A DNA stretch of 64,000 nucleotides. Origin: Psychrobacter raelei (lineage in GTDB: Bacteria > Pseudomonadota > Gammaproteobacteria > Pseudomonadales > Moraxellaceae). The stretch is from contig NZ_CP093310.2 in the NCBI RefSeq assembly GCF_022631235.3, positions 2,232,001 to 2,296,000 on the forward strand. Direction: 5' to 3'. Position 1 is the first letter of the stretch, and each line of letters begins with the position of its first letter. A program made the position numbers and the translations under genes. A model generated the notes under the pieces. The model was not told where the DNA came from. It saw nothing but the letters and a program-made list of their open reading frames with translations, and did not search any database. This document shows, piece after piece, positions 1 through 9,655 of this stretch.

Positions 1-928
1 TCCACTAGGCTTATTTAAGTCGTACTCATTATTTGGTGGTGCTACCGATGCTATGGTTCAGTGGTGGTATGGTCACAACGCAGTAGGCTTCTACTTAACG
101 GCAGCCTTCTTGGGTATGATGTACTACTTCGTACCGGTACAGATTGGCCGTCCTATTTATTCATACCGTCTATCTATTGTACACTTCTGGGCGCTTATCG
201 CCTCGTACATGTGGGCTGGTGGACACCATTTACACTATTCAGCACTTCCTGACTGGACTCAGTCTTTGGCGATGGTTTTCTCTGTTATCTTATTCGCACC
301 GTCATGGGGTGGTATGATTAACGGTGTACTAACGCTTTCCGGTAGCTGGGACAAATTACGTACTGACCCTATCATTCGCTTCTTGATTGTTGCTTTATCG
401 TTCTACGCGATGTCAACTTTCGAAGGCCCAATGATGTCTATCAAAACTGTGAATGCTTTATCGCATAACACTGACTGGACAGTAGGTCACGTACACTCAG
501 GTGCGCTAGGTTGGGTAGGTTTAATTACCATGGGTTCTTTATATGTGTTAATCCCACGCATATTTAATAAGCCTAAAATGTACTCTATTAGTTTAATTAA
601 TACTCACTTCTGGCTTGCAACTGCTGGTACGATTTTCTACATCGTTTCTATGTGGATTTCAGGTATTGGTCAAGGCATGATGTGGCGTCAAACAAACCCA
701 GATGGAACGCTTGCTTACAACTTTATTGAAACAGTAACGTTCTCACATTATCCGTACATCGGTCGTGCCTTTGGTGGTTTGTTATACGTCAGTGGTATGT
801 TTGTGATGGCTTATAATGCTTATAAGACGATCAAAATGCCAAGTGCTCGTCCTGTGGATGAAGCCGATCCAACAAATCATAGCCCCATCGTCAATGATGA
901 CGAAGACACTCAGCCTGTTAACGTGTAA
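1..928 (+). CDS. ccoN: cbb3-type cytochrome c oxidase subunit I CcoN (5' end outside window)
   Basis: Catalytic, multi-helix subunit of the cbb3 oxidase in the inner membrane; it reduces O2 to water at a haem b3-CuB centre. The reading frame is open from base 2, so the N-terminal part lies upstream. The visible 308 residues hold family landmarks: the WWYGHNA segment with a CuB histidine, the GGHHLHY pair that supplies the other CuB histidines, and [10 protein letters not shown] carrying the haem-ligand histidines. The C-terminus is a short acidic cytoplasmic tail. ccoO follows after 25 bases, giving the standard ccoNOQP order. The promoter, often an ANR/FNR target in this family, is not in view. 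Confidence 0.97.
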   Translation, partial: PLGLFKSYSLFGGATDAMVQWWYGHNAVGFYLTAAFLGMMYYFVPVQIGRPIYSYRLSIVHFWALIASYMWAGGHHLHYSALPDWTQSLAMVFSVILFAPSWGGMINGVLTLSGSWDKLRTDPIIRFLIVALSFYAMSTFEGPMMSIKTVNALSHNTDWTVGHVHSGALGWVGLITMGSLYVLIPRIFNKPKMYSISLINTHFWLATAGTIFYIVSMWISGIGQGMMWRQTNPDGTLAYNFIETVTFSHYPYIGRAFGGLLYVSGMFVMAYNAYKTIKMPSARPVDEADPTNHSPIVNDDEDTQPVNV

Positions 929-953
929 ACCAGCAATCGCTTAAGGAGATATC

Positions 954-1592
954 ATGGCGGGTACAGCTCATGAAATAATTGAAAAAAACACAGGCTTGCT
1001 GGTCATCTTTATTGTTATTGCAATTAGCTTTGCAACACTAGTAGAGATCGTTCCACTAATTTTTGATACCAAGTCTGGTGAAGAAGGTGGGGTAAACCAA
1101 CCCCTCCCCACTATGCAACCTTGGACAGCGTTGGAGCTTGAGGGGCGTGACATTTATATCCGTGAAGGCTGTCATGTGTGTCACACACAAATGATTCGTC
1201 CTTTACGTGCAGAAGTGGAACGTTACGGACCTTACTCTCGCGCTGCTGAATCTGCTTGGGACCATCCATTCTTATGGGGCTCTAAGCGTACAGGTCCAGA
1301 CTTAGCACGTGTGGGTCAACGTTACTCTGACGATTGGCAGAAAAAACACTTAATCGACCCACGTTCATTGGTGCCTGAGTCAGTTATGCCTGGCTTCCCA
1401 TGGCTTGCTAAGCAAGAAGTGGATGGCAGCAAAGTACAAGATAAAATGCGCTTATTCCGTGACCGATTTGGTGTACCTTACACTGAAAAGGATATCGAGA
1501 ATGCGCCTGACCAAGTTTTAGGTGCAACAGAGCTTGATGCTCTTGTGGCTTATCTACAGCAGCTTGGTACTGCAATGGAGGGTCAACGCTAA
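954..1592 (+). CDS. ccoO: cbb3-type cytochrome c oxidase subunit II CcoO
   Basis: Membrane-anchored monohaem cytochrome c that passes electrons to CcoN. One N-terminal membrane helix (about residues 14-36) precedes a periplasmic domain with a single CXXCH haem site at residues 73-77 (CHVCH). The later segment [11 protein letters not shown] offers the probable axial methionine. At 212 aa the length is normal. The start is set by a strong AAGGAG five bases upstream of ATG. The stop codon overlaps the ccoQ start by one base, so the two genes are probably translationally coupled. Confidence 0.97.
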   Translation: MAGTAHEIIEKNTGLLVIFIVIAISFATLVEIVPLIFDTKSGEEGGVNQPLPTMQPWTALELEGRDIYIREGCHVCHTQMIRPLRAEVERYGPYSRAAESAWDHPFLWGSKRTGPDLARVGQRYSDDWQKKHLIDPRSLVPESVMPGFPWLAKQEVDGSKVQDKMRLFRDRFGVPYTEKDIENAPDQVLGATELDALVAYLQQLGTAMEGQR

Positions 1593-1774
1593 TGAGTATC
1601 AGTGACCTACAAATTATTGCAACTGTGACAGCATTTATTGCCTTCATCAGTATTGCATGGTGGGCCTATTCACCTAATAACAAGAAGCGTTTTGAAGAAG
1701 ATGCACAGCTTGCGTTGGATGATGAGCTGGTCAGCTCTTTAGCCGCTAATTCACGCAATAAGGATAAAAAATGA
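1592..1774 (+). CDS. ccoQ: cbb3-type oxidase small subunit CcoQ
   Basis: A 60-residue protein with one N-terminal membrane helix (about residues 7-26) followed by a charged cytoplasmic tail. It is typical of CcoQ, which stabilises the cbb3 complex but binds no cofactor. Identification rests mainly on size, topology and position between ccoO and ccoP, because CcoQ sequences are poorly conserved. It overlaps ccoO by one base and ccoP by an ATGA, so all three are probably translated as a coupled unit. Confidence 0.9.
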   Translation: MSISDLQIIATVTAFIAFISIAWWAYSPNNKKRFEEDAQLALDDELVSSLAANSRNKDKK

Positions 1775-2889
1775 GCATATTTTGGAGTTCATGGATTACC
1801 ATCTTAAGTTTTGGCTGCTGGCTATTCATTCTTGGTGTGCTCCTTTTCGTTCTGCGCAATAAGCCAGATCTTGCAGAAGACGGCACCACCGGTCACACTT
1901 ATGATGATGTTATTCAAGAATACGACAAGCCGCTACCTAAGTGGTGGCTGGTAATTTTCTTCGGTAGTATTGTTTGGGCACTAGCCTATTGGCTACTATT
2001 CCCAGCGATTTTCCCAAGCCATTTCCACGGTTTATCAACCGTAGAAGTTGAGGGCAAAACTGTGCCTTGGAGCTCACGTAACGAGCTTTATAGTGATTTA
2101 GAAGCCAACAATAAAATCTTTACCGACAACTTTAACACTAACTTTTTGCCTAACCCGACTGCCCAAAAGCAATTAGCCAGCCTTGCGGCATTGCAAGTAA
2201 AAGCTCCGGTTAAGTCTGAGCGTCCCTCTGAGCTTAACGATCAGATTGATGCAGGTATTGTGGCTTTAGCGCCTTATGTTACTGAGCTTTCAGGCAACCA
2301 AAAAGCGTTAATGGCAGGTGAGCGTTTGTTCTTACAGAACTGTGCAGTATGTCATGGTTCTACAGCGCAAGGTGCTCCTGGATATCCAAACTTAACAGAT
2401 AATGATTGGTTACATGGTGGCAAACCTGAAAACATCCTATTAACCCTACATAATGGTTGGCATGTTAACCTTGACCCTGCTCAGCCTCTACCTATGCCAG
2501 CTCAGCGTGCTGATCTTGGTGAACAAGGGGTTCGTGCTGCTGCTGAATATGTGTTATCAATCTCGAAAAACCAAGAAAAAGGTGAGCTTGATCCGGTTAA
2601 AGTGGCTCAAGGTAAAGCAATTTTTGATGAAAAATGTTTTATCTGTCACGGTGCAGATGCTAAAGGTACCATCGCAGCTGGTGCTCCTAACCTAACCGAC
2701 GGTATCTGGTTGTATGGCGGTGATCGCGAGACCATCCAAGAGACCATCCGTCACGGTCGTGGTGGTGTGATGCCTGAATGGGAAACTAAGCTAGGTAACG
2801 AGCGTATTATGCTATTGGCCGCTTATGTTTATTCACTGTCTCACAATAACGTGGTAGCCAACGCACCTGCAGCTGCTACTAGCAAATAG
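1771..2889 (+). CDS. ccoP: cbb3-type cytochrome c oxidase subunit III CcoP (dihaem)
   Basis: Dihaem c-type cytochrome, the electron entry subunit of cbb3 oxidase. Two N-terminal membrane helices (about 8-28 and 58-80) anchor a periplasmic part with two CXXCH sites at residues 191-195 and 289-293, the two cytochrome c domains expected of CcoP. The length is 372 aa, a little above the common 300-310; the extra sequence includes the linker between the second helix and the first haem domain. It starts in an ATGA overlap with ccoQ and is followed by a strong terminator, so the ccoNOQP operon ends here. Confidence 0.97.
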   Translation: MSIFWSSWITILSFGCWLFILGVLLFVLRNKPDLAEDGTTGHTYDDVIQEYDKPLPKWWLVIFFGSIVWALAYWLLFPAIFPSHFHGLSTVEVEGKTVPWSSRNELYSDLEANNKIFTDNFNTNFLPNPTAQKQLASLAALQVKAPVKSERPSELNDQIDAGIVALAPYVTELSGNQKALMAGERLFLQNCAVCHGSTAQGAPGYPNLTDNDWLHGGKPENILLTLHNGWHVNLDPAQPLPMPAQRADLGEQGVRAAAEYVLSISKNQEKGELDPVKVAQGKAIFDEKCFICHGADAKGTIAAGAPNLTDGIWLYGGDRETIQETIRHGRGGVMPEWETKLGNERIMLLAAYVYSLSHNNVVANAPAAATSK

Positions 2890-2935
2890 CTGTCAATTTT
2901 ATTAATTGTTAAATTGGTGTCAGAGACGAACACAT

Positions 2936-2966
2936 AAAGGGGGCTGTTAATACAGCCCCCTTTATT
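2936..2966 (+). terminator. Rho-independent terminator of ccoNOQP
   Basis: Perfect 11-bp stem, AAAGGGGGCTG / CAGCCCCCTTT, with a 6-base loop, ending in a T-rich stretch. It lies 47 bases after the ccoP stop. Confidence 0.9.
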
Positions 2967-3276
2967 GGTTTATGCGCTTTAAAACTTAATACACTCTTTG
3001 ACACTAAAAATAATAGGTTGCCCCTTCAACTTAAACATACATTTTGATTGTATTTTTAGAACAGAGTAACTATATAATAGTCACCTGAACAATAAAGGTC
3101 GGCCACACCAGCCCAATCAGTTATATCCATATGTATTAACAATCAACAAGTTAATTTGGCTTTTAAGCGAAACCTATGAATCAATGTTAAAATAGTATCT
3201 AAGGCTCTAGAGATATCCACTTTCTCGTTGCTTACCTTTTGCCAGCATAATGATTCTAAATATTAGAGGTACATTT
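2967..3276. other. Intergenic region between ccoP terminator and ccoG
   Basis: About 310 bases without a gene. A TATAAT at 3073-3078 could be a -10 box, but no good -35 sits 16-18 bases upstream. There is a half site TTGAT at 3044 but no TTGAT-N4-ATCAA ANR/FNR palindrome. The only clear element is AGAGGT at 3265-3270, the ribosome binding site of ccoG. Confidence 0.5.
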
Positions 3277-4683
3277 ATGTCAGCCCCCTCCCCCCAAAAA
3301 ATCCCAGTCCATGATGTAGATGCCACAAAAAAACGCATCCACCCCAGATTTACTGATGGTTTTTATCAGCGCATACGTCTTATTAGCATGTATGCGTTAT
3401 TAGCATTGTTTTTAATTTTACCGTGGCTAAAATACGATGGTCGCCAAGCCATCTGGTTCGACGTGCCAAGCCAGCATTACTATATTTTTGGCTTGACCTT
3501 ATTTCCACAAGATTTCTTCTTTGTGGCGGCCTTCTTCATTATTGCCGCCTTTACCCTGTTTATGGTCACTGTGTATGCTGGCCGCGTTTGGTGTGGTTAT
3601 GCTTGTCCTCAGACCATTTGGGTTCACCTTTTTCAGCATGTCGAAAAATGGGTTATTGGGGATAGAAACAAGCGTATCAAGTTCGATAAAGAGCCTAACT
3701 CTGGTAGTAAAATCTCTAAAAAACTGCTGATTTATCTGATTTGGTTCTTGATGTCAGTACTCACCGCCACGACCTTTGTCAGTTATGTGGCCGGTACTTC
3801 TGTCATGTACAGCAGTTGGCAGTCTTTAGGGGGCATTCCTTTTCCTGATTGGCCAGGTTGGGTTTGGGTATCGATGTTTATCTTTACCTTTGCCACTTAT
3901 GCTAATGCCGCCTATATGCGCGAGTTTATGTGTATCCACATCTGCCCTTACGGCCGCTTCCAAAGTGTTATGTTCGATAAAGACACGCTTATCGTATCGT
4001 ATGATTATAACCGTGGTGAACCGCGTGGAACCCGTAAAAAAGGCACCCATCCTGAGCACTTAGGTGACTGTATCGACTGTACGATGTGTGTACAAGTATG
4101 TCCTACAGGTATTGATATCCGCGATGGTCTGCAAGTCGAATGTATTCAATGTGCTGCTTGTGTCGATGCTTGTAATGAGGTCATGGATAAAGTGGGCTAT
4201 CCTCGTGGGCTTATTCGCTACACCACTGAGCGTCAATTGGTTGAAAAAGAGCCTAGTCGCTATTTACGCCCAAGACTATTTGCCTATTTACTGTTATTAT
4301 CTGTACTCGTTGGTGTTATGGCTTATGCACTTATTGGCCGTGTTCCACTACAAATTGATGTACGTGGTGACCGTAACCAGCTATCCTCAATGAATGCTGA
4401 AGGGCAAATTGTTAATAGCTATATCATTAAAGTGACTAACAAAACCCAGCAGTCTCACGAATACATGCTCTCTATCGATGCCCCTGAAGGCTTAAGCTTA
4501 GTTACCCGATTTGCAAGCTTACCTCTTGATGCCGGTGAAAGTTATGATATGCCAGTCAGTGTGGTGGCCGATCCTAAAGTACTCGACCAAAAAGAGATCC
4601 CTGTGGTATTTAATGTAGATAGTAAAGATGGTAATTATCATGCTTCGCGCACTAACGTCTTTACCTCTCAAGGTCAAAAGTAG
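3277..4683 (+). CDS. ccoG: Cytochrome c oxidase accessory protein CcoG (RdxA/FixG family)
   Basis: Membrane iron-sulfur protein needed for cbb3 assembly; family members act in copper delivery and are described as Cu(II) reductases. Several membrane helices in the first half carry CGYACPQTIW and CIHICPYGRF. They are followed by a bacterial ferredoxin-like pair of CX2CX2CX3C motifs (CIDCTMCVQVCP and CIQCAACVDACN) for two 4Fe-4S clusters, another helix, and a C-terminal immunoglobulin-like FixG domain. An in-frame ATG lies at 3250, but AGAGGT sits 7 bases before the ATG at 3277, which is the better start (468 aa). A FixH-type gene follows. Confidence 0.95.
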   Translation: MSAPSPQKIPVHDVDATKKRIHPRFTDGFYQRIRLISMYALLALFLILPWLKYDGRQAIWFDVPSQHYYIFGLTLFPQDFFFVAAFFIIAAFTLFMVTVYAGRVWCGYACPQTIWVHLFQHVEKWVIGDRNKRIKFDKEPNSGSKISKKLLIYLIWFLMSVLTATTFVSYVAGTSVMYSSWQSLGGIPFPDWPGWVWVSMFIFTFATYANAAYMREFMCIHICPYGRFQSVMFDKDTLIVSYDYNRGEPRGTRKKGTHPEHLGDCIDCTMCVQVCPTGIDIRDGLQVECIQCAACVDACNEVMDKVGYPRGLIRYTTERQLVEKEPSRYLRPRLFAYLLLLSVLVGVMAYALIGRVPLQIDVRGDRNQLSSMNAEGQIVNSYIIKVTNKTQQSHEYMLSIDAPEGLSLVTRFASLPLDAGESYDMPVSVVADPKVLDQKEIPVVFNVDSKDGNYHASRTNVFTSQGQK

Positions 4684-4717
4684 ACAGCCAATAACATTGT
4701 TAAATTAAAACAGCGCC

Positions 4718-4739
4718 GCTCAGCTCTCAGTAGCTGAGC
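4718..4739. other. Hairpin between ccoG and the FixH-type gene
   Basis: Perfect 8-bp inverted repeat GCTCAGCT / AGCTGAGC with a 6-base loop, 35 bases after ccoG. It has no T tract, so it is not a classical terminator; it might be an mRNA-processing or stabilising stem. Function unknown. Confidence 0.35.
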
Positions 4740-4823
4740 TAGTCGCTAAAAATCGCCAGCTTTATAGGCTTTGTGCTTATGGGTTGGCACTTTATTTTTA
4801 TGTATATGGATTAAGGTTGTGCT

Positions 4824-5411
4824 ATGAAAAAATCCACGTCTCCTGTCAAGTTTGGGCATCAAGATACTCAGCCTTGGTATAAGAACTACATGGTCCTCGT
4901 TTTTGTGATTGGCTTGCCATTGTTTGTCGTAGTGGCCTGTTTGTGGTTTGTGTATTACTCAGTACAAATCAAAGACACAGTGGTTCGTGATGACTGGTAT
5001 ATGGATGGTAAAACCTTATATCAGGATGTCTCTCGCGATAAGCTGGCTCATGACTTAGACTTAAGTGGTGATATGATTTTTGATAAAGATGGTACGGTTA
5101 CCTTCACCCTACACTACCCAAGTGATAGCCTAAAGTCAGGCAAACTGCATGATGGCACCCCACTTTATTATCCCAAAAAACTCAACCTATCCATCTCTCA
5201 TGCTACCGACATTAGCAAAGACAGAGATGGTGTACTAACCCACACTCAAGGCAACAAATATACCTCGCACATTGATCTTGATGGTCTAGAGTCGAAGTAC
5301 TATGTCCAAGTCAGTAACGAGGGCAAATTAAACTGGCGCTTAAGAGAAGTCGGCAAATTACCCCAAGCTGAGATTAGCTTTCAGCCGCTGCACTCTTTTG
5401 ATGAAAAATAA
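4824..5411 (+). CDS. FixH family protein
   Basis: A 195-residue protein with one membrane helix near the N-terminus (about residues 24-48) and a periplasmic domain. The GxPLFVVV helix followed by a conserved DDWYMDGKTLYQD stretch is characteristic of FixH proteins, which lie next to CcoG/FixG and are linked to cbb3 oxidase copper assembly. AAGG lies 7 bases before the ATG. It is 140 bases downstream of ccoG in the same direction. The copper-ATPase gene ccoI and ccoS, often next in such clusters, are not present; the next gene is on the other strand. Confidence 0.85.
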   Translation: MKKSTSPVKFGHQDTQPWYKNYMVLVFVIGLPLFVVVACLWFVYYSVQIKDTVVRDDWYMDGKTLYQDVSRDKLAHDLDLSGDMIFDKDGTVTFTLHYPSDSLKSGKLHDGTPLYYPKKLNLSISHATDISKDRDGVLTHTQGNKYTSHIDLDGLESKYYVQVSNEGKLNWRLREVGKLPQAEISFQPLHSFDEK

Positions 5412-5445
5412 CCAAGCCCTGTTTTTTCACAAAAATCTTAGCCAA

Positions 5446-5474
5446 AAAAAAGAGAGCCCAAGCTCTCTTTTTTC
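5446..5474. terminator. Bidirectional terminator between fixH-type gene and ttcA
   Basis: AGAGAGC / GCTCTCT stem with loop CCAA, flanked by an A run on the left and a T run on the right. It can therefore work for both convergent genes. Confidence 0.88.
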
Positions 5475-5526
5475 ATATTCATGAATACCCGCTCAAAACC
5501 TGTCCTCTGTCACTACAGGCCACTTA

Positions 5527-6633
5527 TTAATCGATAATAGGATTAATGGTCGGGATTTTTTTGGCGGCTGTTGCACTCTCAAAAGGCTTGATGTCAGGCT
5601 GAGTGGGTAGACCAATTTCAGCCAACTCATTGGCCACACCCACTTGAATATTATGGCCCTCAAAGTCTCTTTTTGAGTCATCTCTTTGTAGAGTTAGGCT
5701 CTCAAAGTCAAATAGCTCTCTATCTGCAAGCTGTGATGGCGCCACATTTTGCATCGCTTTAAAGATAGAGGCCAAACGCTGAGGATGCGCGTCATCCCAT
5801 TGACGCAGCATGTCATTAATCATGGCTCGCTGCAGATTTTCCTGAGAACCACATAAGTTGCATGGAATAATGGGAAACTCTTTATAGCGCGCATACTTAA
5901 TAATGTCTTTTTCTTCTACATAAGCCAAAGGACGGATCAATACATTTTGCTTATCATCACTTAATAGCTTCGGTGGCATGGCCTTAAGTGACCCACCATG
6001 GAATAAGTTTAAGAAAAAAGTAGCCAAAATATCATCACGATGATGACCTAAAGCAATTTTAGTTGCGCCAATTTGTTTGGCAAATCCGTATAAAGAGCCG
6101 CGGCGCAGACGTGAGCAAGCTGAGCAATAGGTCTTGCCCTCTGGCACCACACTTTTTACCACGCTATAGGTGTCTTTTTCTAAAATATAGTGCGGGATGC
6201 CCTGCTGCTGCAAATAATTTGGTAGCACCTCTTCGGGGTAACCCGGCTGTTTTTGGTCCAGGTTTACCGCCACCACGTCGAAGTTAATCGGAGCAATACG
6301 CTTTAAAAACAGCAAGATATCAAGCAGTGTATAGCTGTCTTTACCACCTGACACACACACCATCACCACATCGCCATCTTCGATCATATTGAAGTCACGG
6401 ATGGCATGAGAGACTTGTTTACGCAGCTTCTTTTGTAGCTTTTTAAAGCGTGCAGACTTTACCCCTTTATGGGCTATCTCTTGCTCATCGGATAACTCAA
6501 GATCCAAATCTAAATCTAAGTCTTCTTCGTCACTATCGAGGCTATCGACCATGTCATCTTGATTGTTATCTATAACATTACGGGTTATATCAGCAGGATT
6601 AAAGGTTTGTGGCTGTGAAAAATTAGTTTGCAT
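5527..6633 (-). CDS. ttcA: tRNA 2-thiocytidine(32) synthetase TtcA
   Basis: Iron-sulfur, ATP-dependent enzyme that thiolates cytidine 32 of tRNA. The PP-loop motif SGGKDS and the two cysteine pairs CSAC and CNLC that bind the [4Fe-4S] cluster are visible. The ATG at 6633 is preferred over the upstream TTG at 6639; the ribosome binding site is weak for both. At 368 aa it is longer than the roughly 310-aa E. coli enzyme. The extra length is an N-terminal region of about 60 residues rich in Asp and Glu, plus a C-terminal tail. It is divergent from the next gene and convergent with the FixH-type gene. Confidence 0.95.
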   Translation of the reverse strand: MQTNFSQPQTFNPADITRNVIDNNQDDMVDSLDSDEEDLDLDLDLELSDEQEIAHKGVKSARFKKLQKKLRKQVSHAIRDFNMIEDGDVVMVCVSGGKDSYTLLDILLFLKRIAPINFDVVAVNLDQKQPGYPEEVLPNYLQQQGIPHYILEKDTYSVVKSVVPEGKTYCSACSRLRRGSLYGFAKQIGATKIALGHHRDDILATFFLNLFHGGSLKAMPPKLLSDDKQNVLIRPLAYVEEKDIIKYARYKEFPIIPCNLCGSQENLQRAMINDMLRQWDDAHPQRLASIFKAMQNVAPSQLADRELFDFESLTLQRDDSKRDFEGHNIQVGVANELAEIGLPTQPDIKPFESATAAKKIPTINPIID

Positions 6634-6919
6634 AATCAATCGCTATTCGCTGTCTGTATTTAAGGTGGGATTATATCAAATTGGTGGTTTTTGCGCTTGT
6701 TTGATTGGATTTTATGCGGCATTGCATTTTAATATGGCATAGGTTCTGGTTAAATATCAAACATGTCTTTTTATGAGTAACTTATGCAAAGCACATCAAA
6801 AAGACTACTATTTTTGGCTAACAATGTTGGCTGACAAAGCGCTCCATATGACAAATTAAGTCAAATATCATTAAGATGCGGTAGAATAAACCCTCGCATA
6901 CACAAGGAATTTACCATTC

Positions 6920-7711
6920 ATGTCCGCTAAAAAGTTCGATAAGTTTAAAAAATGGCTGCCGGCTCTTAGCTTGGCCGTTGTCATTCATCTGATACTCATT
7001 GCGGTGGTCATGAATAGCCAAAAACAAACTGTCATTACAGCAGATAACAGCTTAGTATCAACGCCTACAACCAATGTGGAGGCAGCTTTAATCAATGACG
7101 ATGAGCTGTTAAATGATACTGAGGTATTAACCACTTTAAGTGACACAAAAATCATTGAAAAGACCACACAGAGCACTGATAAGGCAGGCGATCAAGCACA
7201 GAATAAGCAAGCCGACCAAGATACGGGCAGTGCTACGCAGCAATCTGGCGCAAGTCAAGGCAATAGCGCCTCTAATATTGACAAGGCGTCAAGCAATACA
7301 AACACAGACTCTACCAGCCCTGCGCTTCAAGCTGAAGCCAACAAAACCTCTCAAATGGATAACGCCAATACCAATACCACTGCGACATATAGCAGTGCAA
7401 GCTCTGAGCCACCCTATCTAGAAAAAAATACCAGTAGCGCCAGCGATCAGCTGTTATTGTCTCGAGATTTGCCACAAGCAGAAGCCCATGGCTTGGCTGA
7501 GGAAAAAGGATTTAAGAGTACCGCTCAAGAAGTAGAGGCGCTCAATGACAAATTAGGCCGGATGGTCGATGAGGTAAAAGAACAAAAACTAAAAGAGATT
7601 GACGCGCAGCAACAGGCAAGCAAAGCTGCCTATCTTAGAGCCAGAAATATTCAGCTCAGTTCAACTGAGCAAAATCCAGCCGCGACTAAGGACGACCGGG
7701 GTGATGAGTAG
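6920..7711 (+). CDS. Unrecognised membrane-anchored low-complexity protein
   Basis: I do not recognise a family. The 263-residue product has a basic N-terminus, one membrane helix (about residues 13-31), then a long periplasmic region rich in Asn, Thr, Ser, Gln and Ala (about 35-175). A C-terminal segment (about 195-245) is rich in Glu, Lys, Gln and Ala and probably forms a coiled coil. The layout resembles TolA/TonB-like envelope linkers but no domain of those can be named. AAGGA is 11 bases upstream of the ATG. The 3' end overlaps the convergent murU gene by 26 bases. Confidence 0.75.
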   Translation: MSAKKFDKFKKWLPALSLAVVIHLILIAVVMNSQKQTVITADNSLVSTPTTNVEAALINDDELLNDTEVLTTLSDTKIIEKTTQSTDKAGDQAQNKQADQDTGSATQQSGASQGNSASNIDKASSNTNTDSTSPALQAEANKTSQMDNANTNTTATYSSASSEPPYLEKNTSSASDQLLLSRDLPQAEAHGLAEEKGFKSTAQEVEALNDKLGRMVDEVKEQKLKEIDAQQQASKAAYLRARNIQLSSTEQNPAATKDDRGDE

Positions 7712-8441
7712 TGCCTTGTATCTGTAGATTTTGGTTGATATCGTCTAAGCGCTCCGCTGTGCCCACATCTACCCAATTGGCCTGCATCACCTCAGCAGTC
7801 ACTTGAAATCCGAGCATGGCTTTTTTTAATAAAGGTGCTAATGCTGCCACCTGACCTTCAGCGATACCTTGTACCAAGGTCGGCGAAACCACGCTGATAC
7901 CCGCAAAGGTATACTTATCAGCACCTTCAACCGCGTGCTCGCCGGCCAACCCATTATTAATAGCAAAGTCACCTTTAAGATTATGCACAGGGTTATCAAT
8001 CATCAATAAGTGTGCGCGTTGATCGGCTGTCAACTGATACTCAGTCAGGCCAGATAAGTCATAATCACTCCACACATCACCATTAATCAAGATAAAAGGC
8101 TCAGATCGTAACGCTCCCTCTCTTAGCGCTTTGGCGATACCGCCGGCTGTTTCCAAAGGCTCACCCTCTTCTACCGACCAGTGAATGGTGACCCCATATT
8201 GTTCACCATTGCCCAAAGCTGACATCAGCTTGTCTGATAACCAAGAGGTATTAATGGCAATATCAGTGATACCTGCCGCTTTTAGAGCCTTAATATGCCA
8301 TACAATCAAAGGCTGACCACCCACCTCAACCAAGGGTTTAGGCGTGGTCAAGGTTAAAGGACGCAGCCGAGTGCCTTTACCTGCAGCCAAGATCATAGCT
8401 TGGGTAATATGAGGAGTTTGAGACATCTGCACAGTACTCAT
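7686..8441 (-). CDS. murU: N-acetylmuramate alpha-1-phosphate uridylyltransferase MurU
   Basis: Nucleotidyltransferase that makes UDP-MurNAc from MurNAc-1-phosphate and UTP in peptidoglycan recycling, bypassing de novo synthesis and the fosfomycin target MurA. The signature MILAAGKGTRLRPLT, followed by PKPLVEVGGQPLI, and the later NGDVW show the sugar-nucleotidyltransferase fold; 251 aa is near the size of characterised MurU. The assignment over other NTP transferases rests on the upstream amgK partner, 59 bases away on the same strand, and on lptD and surA next door, as in Pseudomonas. Confidence 0.9.
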   Translation of the reverse strand: MSTVQMSQTPHITQAMILAAGKGTRLRPLTLTTPKPLVEVGGQPLIVWHIKALKAAGITDIAINTSWLSDKLMSALGNGEQYGVTIHWSVEEGEPLETAGGIAKALREGALRSEPFILINGDVWSDYDLSGLTEYQLTADQRAHLLMIDNPVHNLKGDFAINNGLAGEHAVEGADKYTFAGISVVSPTLVQGIAEGQVAALAPLLKKAMLGFQVTAEVMQANWVDVGTAERLDDINQNLQIQGTTHHPGRP

Positions 8442-8500
8442 TGTGAACCTTATACTTGTGGGTAGTGTTAAAAGTGGCTTTTTTATTGCCGCAACTTGAC

Positions 8501-9655
8501 TTATTTTTCACCAAACTTTTGCTTAAATTTAGGCGCGATATGTTGCTGTAGCCACGTGGCAAACGGCGCAACCATTTCTTGAATTTGAGCATCAGCATGT
8601 TGAGACAGCCAGTCAAGCTCAACGACTAAATCTTGCCAAACTTTAGGAATATCAGATAAATAACGCGTTTTACCATCACGCTGAGCCAAGCGAATAAAGA
8701 TACCGAGCACTTTTAGATGGCGCTGTAAGCCCATCAAATTTACTTGTGCGGTAAAATAGGTAAGCTCAGCGGCACAGGGCAATCCCATCTGCTGGCACTG
8801 CTGCCAATAATATTCAATCCAGCCCGCTACCTGCTCTTCGCTCCAATCCACATAGGCATCACGTACCAAAGACACCAAGTCATAAGCATAGCTACCAATT
8901 AAAGCATCTTGAAAGTCAATCACCCCAAGATTCTTGCTGTGATACTGATCTTGCATCAGGTTGCGGCTGTGATAGTCTCTGTGTACCACGACATTAGGAT
9001 GCTGTAGTAACTGCTCAATCAGCCCATCTGTAAACTGCTGCCATAAAGCGTGTGTAGGCTCATCTAACGTCACCTCTATATAAGGTAAGAACCAGTCACT
9101 AAATAAAGTCATTTCACGCGCTAAAGTTGCCGCATCATAATCAGCCACGTTAAAGTCTTGTTTGGCCTTGGCCACATCCAAAGTCTGTAGCTGCAATAAG
9201 CTGTCAATGGCCCAGCGATACAGCTCGTCGATACGGCCTGTGTCCTGCTTTACTTTGGCCTCGGCAATCAAATGGGCAAATTCTGTACTGCCAAAATCTT
9301 GTAGCACCAAAAAGCCTTGCTCAATGTCTTGAGCCAGTAAGGTGGGCACGTTGATTTTTGGCGCCATTAATTTATCGATACGTACAAAGCTTTCGATAGA
9401 CTCTAATTGCGGCGGTGCATCCATGACGATATAACTTGGATCAAGCTGCGCATCATTTTGAAAATCTTGCTCTTTTTGCTGCAAATACACTCTATGATAA
9501 CGGCGAAAGCTGGCATCCCCTGGTAAGCTTTCGATGCGCAAGGTGTGCTGCGGAAACGCCGCTGCAATAAACTGACTCAACTGCTCGTAGCGCTTGGGGG
9601 TATGGTAAATCTCTGCCGCGTTAGCTTGAACGGGCTGGGGGGTGGTATTTGTCAT
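8501..9655 (-). CDS. amgK: N-acetylmuramate/N-acetylglucosamine kinase AmgK
   Basis: Aminoglycoside-phosphotransferase-fold sugar kinase that phosphorylates MurNAc at the anomeric position, giving the substrate of MurU. The catalytic loop HRDYHSRNLM and the metal-binding VIDFQDALIG are visible; 384 aa is slightly longer than Pseudomonas AmgK. It is the first gene of an amgK-murU operon, divergent from lptD. With the AmpG-like permease near 40 kb this suggests a functioning anabolic recycling route. Confidence 0.92.
   Translation of the reverse strand: MTNTTPQPVQANAAEIYHTPKRYEQLSQFIAAAFPQHTLRIESLPGDASFRRYHRVYLQQKEQDFQNDAQLDPSYIVMDAPPQLESIESFVRIDKLMAPKINVPTLLAQDIEQGFLVLQDFGSTEFAHLIAEAKVKQDTGRIDELYRWAIDSLLQLQTLDVAKAKQDFNVADYDAATLAREMTLFSDWFLPYIEVTLDEPTHALWQQFTDGLIEQLLQHPNVVVHRDYHSRNLMQDQYHSKNLGVIDFQDALIGSYAYDLVSLVRDAYVDWSEEQVAGWIEYYWQQCQQMGLPCAAELTYFTAQVNLMGLQRHLKVLGIFIRLAQRDGKTRYLSDIPKVWQDLVVELDWLSQHADAQIQEMVAPFATWLQQHIAPKFKQKFGEK

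Noticed and set aside
2881-3276. ANR/FNR box before ccoG
   Set aside because: Only a half site TTGAT is present; the second half does not match ATCAA at the needed distance.
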